Of a stretch of 29,139 bases of DNA, positions 23,824 through 29,139 are shown in pieces. Both the position numbers and the translations under genes were made by a program. The stretch covers positions 1-29,139 of the forward strand of contig DATKGQ010000036.1 in assembly GCA_035510715.1 (NCBI GenBank). Reading direction: 5' to 3'. The notes beneath the pieces were generated by a model. That model saw only the letters and a program-made list of their open reading frames with translations. It searched no databases and was not told the origin of the DNA. Position 1 is the first letter of the stretch, and each line of letters starts with the position of its first letter. This DNA comes from DATKGQ01 sp035510715. GTDB lineage: Bacteria > Patescibacteriota > Saccharimonadia > Saccharimonadales > UBA4665.

Positions 23824-24096
23824 ATTCATTAACCTACAACTCTTTTAATTAAAGTTAAACGATTTTTTATATTGTTGTCATACTGACACACATGACCACA
23901 ACGGTTCTGGCTATCCAAAGATACGACAGGACAGAGGTAATTATAGCAGCCAACTGCGTCACCGCGAAAGATGTTGTGTTTAATGTGTTGTAAATAACCG
24001 CTTAACAGTTGCGGCCAGTTTGCGCGCTAAGCTATACTGTATTTAACACAAAAACTCAATGTCTTGAAATATTAACTCACGTGGAGGGTAACAACT
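23824..24096. other. Spacer between tRNA-Ser(UGA) and the Hsp20 gene
   Basis: No well-supported gene. A 33-codon frame from ATG 23892 to TAA 23991-23993 is open but has no Shine-Dalgarno site or known similarity. The Hsp20 promoter is near the end. No CIRCE element (the HrcA heat-shock operator) was seen. Confidence 0.35.
24009..24038 (+). promoter_or_regulatory. Promoter of the Hsp20 gene
   Basis: TTGCGG (24009-24014), 18 bases, then TATACT (24033-24038), about 58 bases before the ATG. This gives a leader of about 50 bases, unlike the near-leaderless genes in the window. It carries GGAGGG as Shine-Dalgarno site. The control that makes it heat-inducible, if any, is not visible. Confidence 0.45.
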
Positions 24097-24570
24097 ATGG
24101 CGCGACGTAATCGCGATGATGATCTTCTTATGGAAGATGATGAGTTGACTGCCGCTTTCCTGGGTGATGATGCAGGCACTACGCCTGATCCGACCCAGCC
24201 GGCTGTCGCACAAGATGAGTGGGATGAAGATGATAGTACTAATGTATTGCCAGGCCAGTTGGCTGTCGACGTATACGAAACAAGGGAAAAATTAGTCGTC
24301 AAGGCTCGTACCGCCGGTGTTAATAAAAGTGATCTGGACGTTAGTATTTCCGATAATACACTCAGTATCCGTGGTACACTTTCGGCCAACGAAGACGACG
24401 TTGAGAACTATTTCGTCCAGGAATGTTACTGGGGCGAATTTTCTCGCAGCATCGCGCTGCCGGTACCGGTCAAGGAAGACGATCCGGAGGCCAGTTTGAC
24501 AGACGGCGTCTTAACTATCAGTTTCACTAAAGCCAAACAGGATACTGTTAAGAAAATTCAGATACTGTAA
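24097..24570 (+). CDS. Hsp20/alpha-crystallin small heat shock protein
   Basis: A 157-residue ATP-independent chaperone that holds unfolding proteins. The N-terminal 50 residues are acidic (DDDLLMEDDELTAAFLGDD), which is unusual, since most N-terminal arms are hydrophobic. The alpha-crystallin domain follows (about 52-140; LAVDVYETREKLVVKA, then ENYFVQECYWGEFSRSIALP). DGVLTISFTKA marks its end. A C-terminal IxI-type anchor is suggested by KIQIL at the very end. The start is supported by GGAGGG about nine bases upstream. Confidence 0.92.
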   Translation: MARRNRDDDLLMEDDELTAAFLGDDAGTTPDPTQPAVAQDEWDEDDSTNVLPGQLAVDVYETREKLVVKARTAGVNKSDLDVSISDNTLSIRGTLSANEDDVENYFVQECYWGEFSRSIALPVPVKEDDPEASLTDGVLTISFTKAKQDTVKKIQIL

Positions 24571-24669
24571 GGCGATTTGATAGCTACCAAATTTGTTATT
24601 TAACTGTTTAAATAGTGTGGCTGTTGCCATTAACTATGTTTTGGTCTGACGTTATTCTACTTTAAGAAA

Positions 24670-24697
24670 GAAATGACCCGGGAATCCGGGCCATTTC
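24670..24697 (-). terminator. Rho-independent-type terminator of the pilin-like operon
   Basis: A hairpin with stem GAAATG/CATTTC and CCCGG/CCGGG (one internal A-C mismatch, loop GAAT). On the minus strand it is followed by TTTCTTTCTT-type U-rich sequence, right for the operon ending at 24722. On the plus strand the tract after it is weaker, but it may also limit read-through from the Hsp20 gene. Confidence 0.65.
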
Positions 24698-24721
24698 CAT
24701 TTGTCGAAACTTGAGCTTAGC

Positions 24722-25141
24722 TTATGGTAAATTGCCGATAACGAAGTGGACAATGAACTGAGCAAGAGCAACAATCACTAAACCGACAAGAGCAAAGATA
24801 ATTGTATTCTTGGCTCCCGACACGGCCTGGTCGTTACCGCTACTGATAACATACCGGAAACCACCGATAACAATCATGATAACGGCGATTGCTCCAACTA
24901 AGACCGAAAATATATTAATTATATGGGTTAGCAGTGTATTGAGCCCACCACTATCAGCTTTACACGGTGTAGCTGAACCAGAGGTATTTAGATTAGTGTT
25001 ACTGCCGCCACATTCATCTGCTTTTATATTACTTTCCATATTAGACGGGGTAGCATGTGCTACAACCGGCACCAGGGCCGGAGTTATCAGCGCACCCATA
25101 ACAAAAGGAATTATTAATAGATTTCTTAATTTACGAAGCAT
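24722..25141 (-). CDS. T4SS pilin-like membrane protein (copy 6, last of array)
   Basis: A 139-residue protein with signal peptide (about 1-31, cut after HA), a short Ser/Asn/Cys-containing linker (two Cys), then two hydrophobic helices (about 76-97 and 113-134). The core motif IVIGGFRYVISSGNDQ then GAKNTIIFALVGL is the VirB2/TrbC-like pilin signature used in CPR T4SS_pilin proteins. The loop between the helices carries the conserved charge pattern. A Shine-Dalgarno-like AAAGG precedes the ATG by ten bases, and TATAAA further upstream could be a private promoter. It is closest in sequence to the neighbour at 25235-25669. Confidence 0.82.
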   Translation of the reverse strand: MLRKLRNLLIIPFVMGALITPALVPVVAHATPSNMESNIKADECGGSNTNLNTSGSATPCKADSGGLNTLLTHIINIFSVLVGAIAVIMIVIGGFRYVISSGNDQAVSGAKNTIIFALVGLVIVALAQFIVHFVIGNLP

Positions 25142-25234
25142 TCTGATATTACCTTTCTTTATACATTTTCATTTATACGATAGTCTATTTGTCTAACATA
25201 ATCAATATATTCATGATTTTTTTATCTACATCAT

Positions 25235-25669
25235 TTATAAACCTGATGCACCAAGTATAAAATGGACAATCGCTTGCGCTATAGCAACCACAATAATTCC
25301 GACAATTGCATAGATAATTAAATTTTTAGCACTGGCCACGGCATTATCATTGCCGCCGCTCATGACATAACGCAACCCGCCGATAATAATCATGATAACG
25401 GCGATGAAACCAGCCACGACGCTGAGAATATTAAGAATGTCAGCTAAAACACCGTGCAAACTTTCGCCGCTAGAACAACCACTGCTTGTACCGTTACCAC
25501 CGCTGACAATGCCAATACCGCCGCAAACACTATTTTCCGATGTCCGGGCGGCTGTTACCGGCGTGGCAATTACCAGGCCGCCAATAAATACAACTCCAAC
25601 TAGGGTTATTATTAATTTTGTAAATGCGGGGTAGTTGCTAAAAAATCGTTTGATCATAAGTTTAAACAC
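25235..25669 (-). CDS. T4SS pilin-like membrane protein (copy 5)
   Basis: A 144-residue protein with N-terminal basic stretch and signal-anchor helix (about 17-40), a Gly/Ser/Cys linker (two Cys), then two helices with the shared core IIGGLRYVMSGGNDN and SAKNLIIYAIVGI. Its start overlaps the end of copy 4 by eight bases, so translation is probably coupled. A 93-base gap separates it from copy 6. Confidence 0.82.
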   Translation of the reverse strand: MFKLMIKRFFSNYPAFTKLIITLVGVVFIGGLVIATPVTAARTSENSVCGGIGIVSGGNGTSSGCSSGESLHGVLADILNILSVVAGFIAVIMIIIGGLRYVMSGGNDNAVASAKNLIIYAIVGIIVVAIAQAIVHFILGASGL

Positions 25670-26087
25670 TATTAATTACAAACAGAAAAAGTGTCTCAGC
25701 AGCTGCTATAACCACCAGACCGACAAGAGCAAAGATGATCGAATTCCGGGCACCTGCGACTTGGTTAGGGTCGCCCCCGGAGACCATAAACCTAATCCCG
25801 CCGATAACTATCATGATAACGGCGGCTACTCCGGCAATGCTGGCAATAATATAGGAAGTTATTACAATGACCCCGCCTTTTCCGTAAATTCGGTTTGTCG
25901 GAGTGTCCGTTTCATGGCAATAGGAACTATTGGAAACCCCCATACCACAGATTGAGTCGATATTACTATTGCCGTTATTAATATCAGTGCCGTTATCAAT
26001 ACCAGCCGCGTAACCGGTCTGTGAATTCATCACCATTGGCACCAGCAGTGCCATAACTACCGCTATTAATAAAAGCATCCGTTTCAT
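25662..26087 (-). CDS. T4SS pilin-like membrane protein (copy 4)
   Basis: A 141-residue protein. The signal peptide (about 1-27, VMNSQTGYAAG) is followed by an Asn/Asp-rich linker with two Cys, then two helices with core IVIGGIRFMVSGGDPNQ and GARNSIIFALVGL. Its ATG lies inside the TGA stop of copy 3 (ATGA), a four-base overlap that shows TGA serves as stop. Confidence 0.82.
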   Translation of the reverse strand: MKRMLLLIAVVMALLVPMVMNSQTGYAAGIDNGTDINNGNSNIDSICGMGVSNSSYCHETDTPTNRIYGKGGVIVITSYIIASIAGVAAVIMIVIGGIRFMVSGGDPNQVAGARNSIIFALVGLVVIAAAETLFLFVINSV

Positions 26088-26374
26088 AGTTTACCCGCCA
26101 CAAAATTAACAATCGCCGCTGCGCTTAATGTTACCGCCAAGCCGATTAGCGCGTATAGAATGGTATTTTTAGCTTTAGCCGTATTTTTCGGATCGCCGCT
26201 AGAGATAACATACCGGAAACCGCCAAGCACGATAAACAACAGCGTAACACCGCCAAGAATACTAAATATAATATTTAATAAGGTCGTGACAAAACTACCA
26301 TTGGCATTAACTGTCGGGAATGGATTTTGTATTTGCGCGGTAATTGTAATTAAGCTTATAAACATATTGTTCAT
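26084..26374 (-). CDS. T4SS pilin-like membrane protein (copy 3, minimal)
   Basis: At 96 residues this is the shortest member. It lacks a clear cleavable signal and a Cys-containing linker; a short N-terminal stretch (residues 1-30) goes straight to the two helices with core VLGGFRYVISSGDPKN and KAKNTILYALIGL. It overlaps copies 2 and 4 by four bases each (ATGA). It may be the bare pilin core from which the others were extended, or a shorter functional variant. Confidence 0.82.
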   Translation of the reverse strand: MNNMFISLITITAQIQNPFPTVNANGSFVTTLLNIIFSILGGVTLLFIVLGGFRYVISSGDPKNTAKAKNTILYALIGLAVTLSAAAIVNFVAGKL

Positions 26375-26985
26375 TTAAATAGTTTTGCGATAAAAGCAAT
26401 CGAAGTTGCCGCAATGATAGCAATAGCTAGCCCGACCAGAGCATGAATAATGGTGCTAAGGGCAGCACCAGTCTGTTCCGGTGAGCCCTGGCTAGTGGTA
26501 TAGCGAATACCGCCATATATGACAAATCCGACGGCGGCCAGACCGGCTATCCTTAATAAATCTTCAAAAATAGCTAAGCCGACCAGCCAGACCACATTAA
26601 GCGTTTTTTGATTCACACCACTAATCACCGTATGATTATCAACCTCATCCTGGGTACATGGTTTAGTTTCGTTGCCGCCGATAATAAACTGTTGGCCAGC
26701 ATAACTACAGGTATCGTAAAGCATGAAGTTGACATGGAACCCGCAAGTCGTTGTGGGGGGATTAGTACTTGTGTCAACTGTTTCCCAGAAATCAGTTTTA
26801 GGGATATATTGATACCATGGCACCAGTCCTAAAAACGTAGATGAATAATTCGGAGTACCCGGTACCGGGCTTACGCACGACGGTGGCTGTGTGCTCGCTG
26901 CGGCTGAAGCGGTAAGCGGCGAGAATAATATAAAGCACAGGGGCATAAGTACCAAACTTATTAGACTGTATTTAAGGTATTTCAT
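26371..26985 (-). CDS. T4SS pilin-like membrane protein (copy 2, divergent)
   Basis: A 204-residue protein with a cleavable signal peptide (about 1-29), an approximately 100-residue extracytoplasmic region with five Cys and many Pro/Thr/Tyr, and two C-terminal helices with the divergent core VIYGGIRYTTSQGSPEQ then ALSTIIHALVGLAIAI. The AKN pattern of the others is replaced by ALST. Shares the ATGA overlap with copy 3. The extra domain suggests a surface or assembly role distinct from the major pilin. Confidence 0.78.
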   Translation of the reverse strand: MKYLKYSLISLVLMPLCFILFSPLTASAAASTQPPSCVSPVPGTPNYSSTFLGLVPWYQYIPKTDFWETVDTSTNPPTTTCGFHVNFMLYDTCSYAGQQFIIGGNETKPCTQDEVDNHTVISGVNQKTLNVVWLVGLAIFEDLLRIAGLAAVGFVIYGGIRYTTSQGSPEQTGAALSTIIHALVGLAIAIIAATSIAFIAKLFK

Positions 26986-27012
26986 CTTTTAATCTCTACT
27001 CATACTTACTTA

Positions 27013-27657
27013 TTAGTGAAATAGGCCTCCCGGTATAATCCATTCCAGGAATGCCCAGATTATAATCCAGGCAATTAAGGCCAGCAGGGCATTGGCAATC
27101 CGGTTTTTCGCCTCCGCCACATGTTTGGGATCGCCTCCCGATGTAGTGTACTCAATCCCGCCAATTACCACCATAATAACAATGACCAAGCCGACGCCGG
27201 CACCAAGAAAAAGGATAATCGGATTAATATAGTTTTGGACGATATTAGAACAAAGTGCACTGCTATTGGCATAGGGGGTTTTTAGAGTTGGATCACAAGG
27301 ATCTTGCGGCGGGCAATTCTGACCGTTAGATAGAGCTGACCCGCCTTGGCAAAGCAGCGTTGTGCAGTCATACTTCGTGTACGTGGTGTTAGTAGTGCCA
27401 TTAATCGTGGCTAGGACATTTTGTTCATAATAGCAATCACTTGCATTTAATTGGGCACCATTGGTATCTTTGCTTGTGGTACTACCACATTTGTCTAACA
27501 GTGTGAGTGTTTTTGTGTTGGTATCGTTGGCTTCTGGTTGTTCAGCGTAGCACTTTTGGGCGCTGGTGCGAGCCATAAGTTGCGTGAGCATCAGCAGTAC
27601 TATCAACAAACCTAAGAAACTACTTATAATTTTTTTGTTTTTCAATGATAGGATCAT
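27013..27657 (-). CDS. T4SS pilin-like membrane protein (copy 1, Cys-rich, first of array)
   Basis: A 214-residue protein that begins the operon. A hydrophobic leader (about 10-33) precedes an extracytoplasmic region of about 100 residues with about nine Cys, rich in Asn/Thr (for example QNCPPQDPCDP). The two C-terminal helices have the core VVIGGIEYTTSGGDPKH then AKNRIANALLALIAW. The R of the GG-x-R-Y motif is replaced by Glu. TATAGT lies eight bases before the ATG with a TTGATT -35 at 17-base spacing, so the mRNA is near-leaderless. Confidence 0.78.
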   Translation of the reverse strand: MILSLKNKKIISSFLGLLIVLLMLTQLMARTSAQKCYAEQPEANDTNTKTLTLLDKCGSTTSKDTNGAQLNASDCYYEQNVLATINGTTNTTYTKYDCTTLLCQGGSALSNGQNCPPQDPCDPTLKTPYANSSALCSNIVQNYINPIILFLGAGVGLVIVIMVVIGGIEYTTSGGDPKHVAEAKNRIANALLALIAWIIIWAFLEWIIPGGLFH

Positions 27658-27665
27658 TTTCTGTT

Positions 27666-27694
27666 ACTATAACTTTATTGACCCTTATAATCAA
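27666..27694 (-). promoter_or_regulatory. Promoter of the pilin-like operon
   Basis: On the minus strand TTGATT (revcomp of 27689-27694), 17 bases, and TATAGT (revcomp of 27666-27671) form a good sigma-70-type promoter. The -10 ends eight bases before the ATG at 27657, so the transcript would carry a leader of about two bases. Confidence 0.55.
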
Positions 27695-27908
27695 GAATAC
27701 ATTCAAAAAATTGATGATCGGCCATTGGCCTTTATCTAAAATTCAAACCTAATTTCAGTAAGCCGGGTAATAAACCATAAATAATATGATCCGAAAAGTT
27801 CACTAACCGCATTGCCAATTGCTTTACGGGCTTATGCTATAAGGATTAACACATATTGCTAGGATTACTAGGCTTGGCTGTGCACCAATACCAATAGATA
27901 ATAGAACT

Positions 27909-27924
27909 GCTTACATACGTAAGC
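27909..27924. repeat. Perfect inverted repeat overlapping the -35 of the Cys-repeat gene
   Basis: GCTTAC-ATAC-GTAAGC is a perfect 6-bp dyad that covers the TTACAT -35 box of the next promoter. It may be an operator. TTTTT follows on the plus strand, so a weak terminator is an alternative reading. Confidence 0.4.
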
Positions 27925-27939
27925 TTTTTGTGGTATAAA
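27911..27939 (+). promoter_or_regulatory. Promoter of the Cys-repeat gene
   Basis: TTACAT (27911-27916), 17 bases, TATAAA (27934-27939). The -10 ends 11 bases before the ATG at 27951, giving a leader of about five bases and no Shine-Dalgarno site. The spacer of 293 bases between the divergent operons holds both promoters and no gene. Confidence 0.5.
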
Positions 27940-27950
27940 CAAAATAAGCG

Positions 27951-29139
27951 ATGCAACGATTAAAAAAGATTGTAAATATTACTTTATTGATCAGTGTACT
28001 GATTGCTGCTCCTCTATTTGCTTTATTAAATATCAATCAAACACAGGCTTCCGCCGCCTCGACTACAGCAATTAATTGCGATAACACTTATTATTCATCT
28101 GCAAATCAAAAAGCGGTCGGAGCCCTTCTGGCGGCATCCGAAGACACCGCCTGCCAGTACGGAGAAAACGGCCCCTCTGGCACCATTAATCAACCTTCTG
28201 CTGCCACTTTCTGTACGTCAGTATTCAATAATATTAATTCGGTTGGCACTACTAATGTGAAAATATCCAGTACCGACGGTCAGGATATTTTAAAGGCTTG
28301 CGAGGCAGGTTACAATTCTGTGATTTCCGTGGCGAAGAGTGATTATTGCTCCAAATACCCAGATAATGGTAGTGCTGGCACAGAAAACCACACCAACCTT
28401 AACGGCGCTTGCGAGAATGGCGAAGTTTATGCAAAAACTGCCGAGCAGGAAAGCAAATGTGATATTTTTGGCACAAATAAGGAGAATGGCACCACTCCTT
28501 TCGCTGCCTGCGAAGATGGTTATAACCACATGGTTACGGACTCTACACCTAGTTCAGCGGCCATTACATCTTGTAAACCGCTCAGTCTAAGCAGTGCAAG
28601 CGATGCTCTTCAAGAATGCGAGAAAGGGTATGACGATTCAACCAATAATTTGGGCGATGAAAATACGGGTGTTTGTAATGAAAATACTGATTGTGAGGCT
28701 GGATGGACGGCTGCCACGAATGTATTTAATGATAAGCAGTTTTGTCCGCTATCTGATTTTACCGGCACAACGACAGATTCCGCTGCCGAACAGCAGGCTG
28801 CTTGCGTAGCCGGCTATACGGCCGCTCAAGCTGGAAAAGATGATAGTGTTTGCTCAACTTATAGTGGAGCCGATAATACTGCCTGCGAAAAAGGTTTCGC
28901 AGCCGGAGGAGGTACTCCAACTACTACTACAGACTGTACTGCTAACCCGGATGCAGCCTCCTGCCAGGGCCAGACAGTCACTTGCAGTATTGTCTGGCAC
29001 AATCCGTTAAGCTGGTTTGTCTGTCCTGCCGTATCAAGCATCCAGGATATTATGAACTCTCTTGGAAGTGCTATTACCAAATACCTGACAATACCAAGTT
29101 ACTATTTCAATGCCGGCTCTACGACCGGGAAACCATTGT
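27951..29139 (+). CDS. Secreted/membrane protein with seven Cys-pair repeats (partial, T4SS-linked)
   Basis: The frame is open from ATG 27951 to the window end (396 codons) without a stop. A signal peptide is visible (residues 1-38: basic start, hydrophobic core, AxA-type sites near QASAAST). From residue 117 on come seven imperfect repeats with the core C-E-x-G-[YWF] (Val replaces Glu in the sixth, and the second reads CENGE), first Cys at 117, 154, 187, 223, 248, 285 and 312. Each is followed 16-21 residues later by a second Cys (133, 170, 208, 242, 265, 301 and 329). A hydrophobic stretch (WHNPLSWFVCPAVSS) then begins a possible membrane part. I infer a VirB6/TrbL-type or adhesin-like protein, since it is divergent from the pilin array. 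The rest lies outside the window. Confidence 0.75.
   Translation, partial: MQRLKKIVNITLLISVLIAAPLFALLNINQTQASAASTTAINCDNTYYSSANQKAVGALLAASEDTACQYGENGPSGTINQPSAATFCTSVFNNINSVGTTNVKISSTDGQDILKACEAGYNSVISVAKSDYCSKYPDNGSAGTENHTNLNGACENGEVYAKTAEQESKCDIFGTNKENGTTPFAACEDGYNHMVTDSTPSSAAITSCKPLSLSSASDALQECEKGYDDSTNNLGDENTGVCNENTDCEAGWTAATNVFNDKQFCPLSDFTGTTTDSAAEQQAACVAGYTAAQAGKDDSVCSTYSGADNTACEKGFAAGGGTPTTTTDCTANPDAASCQGQTVTCSIVWHNPLSWFVCPAVSSIQDIMNSLGSAITKYLTIPSYYFNAGSTTGKPL

Noticed and set aside
23892..23993. A 33-codon plus-strand frame between tRNA and the Hsp20 gene
   Set aside because: No ribosome site or recognisable composition; recorded only in the spacer entry.
1..29139. CRISPR array, insertion sequence or prophage
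   Set aside because: No regularly spaced repeats, transposase motifs or structural phage genes were seen; the only repeats are short and listed above.

Overview
The window reads as a moderately AT-rich bacterial chromosome segment, most likely from a Patescibacteria/CPR organism and possibly Saccharibacteria-like. No rRNA is present, so this rests on gene content: a tandem block of type IV secretion (T4SS) pilin-like membrane proteins of the kind seen in CPR genomes, many small lineage-specific proteins, and compact, often overlapping genes. UGA appears to be a normal stop, because two ATGA start/stop overlaps (26084-26087 and 26371-26374) use it. That argues against the UGA-glycine code of Gracilibacteria. 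No CRISPR array, insertion sequence or phage module was seen.

Region 1 (1-5.3 kb) looks like accessory DNA. It holds single, mostly unrelated genes: the tail of an unknown protein, a nucleoside/cytidine-type deaminase flanked by a short direct repeat, a broken Fic-domain remnant, an Ala-rich orphan, a four-helix membrane protein, a SAM methyltransferase, an orphan, a NUDIX hydrolase and a small membrane protein. Region 2 (5.3-8.6 kb) holds an HExxH metalloprotease-like protein, an M15-type peptidoglycan peptidase without signal peptide, two short uncharacterised genes (one apparently decayed) and a 408-residue orphan. Region 3 (8.9-11.45 kb) is a DNA damage cassette: an SRAP (YedK/HMCES-type) abasic-site crosslinking protein with a small partner on the minus strand, divergent from a small protein translationally coupled to a Y-family polymerase. 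Region 4 (11.5-16.7 kb) holds a DUF998-like membrane protein, a Crp/Fnr regulator, a single-domain response regulator, a soluble PAS histidine kinase, a YihY/BrkB membrane protein and two small ORFs with strong Shine-Dalgarno sites (46 and 58 residues).

Region 5 (16.9-23.8 kb) is envelope and transport: two GT-C-like polytopic membrane proteins, an atypical Nramp-family transporter, and a GT2 glycosyltransferase/GtrA/membrane-protein operon with overlapping genes. Two serine tRNAs (GCU and UGA) flank the 475-residue membrane protein. Region 6 (24.1-29.1 kb) has an Hsp20 chaperone and then the most striking locus: six tandem T4SS pilin-like genes on the minus strand ending in a terminator. Divergent from them is a secreted or membrane-anchored protein with seven Cys-containing repeats, which runs off the end of the window.

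A cross-cutting observation is that many genes have a TATAAT-like box only 6-12 nt before the start codon and no Shine-Dalgarno site. This suggests leaderless or nearly leaderless mRNAs, next to other genes that have clear Shine-Dalgarno sites. All functions are inferred from motifs read by eye; no database search was run.
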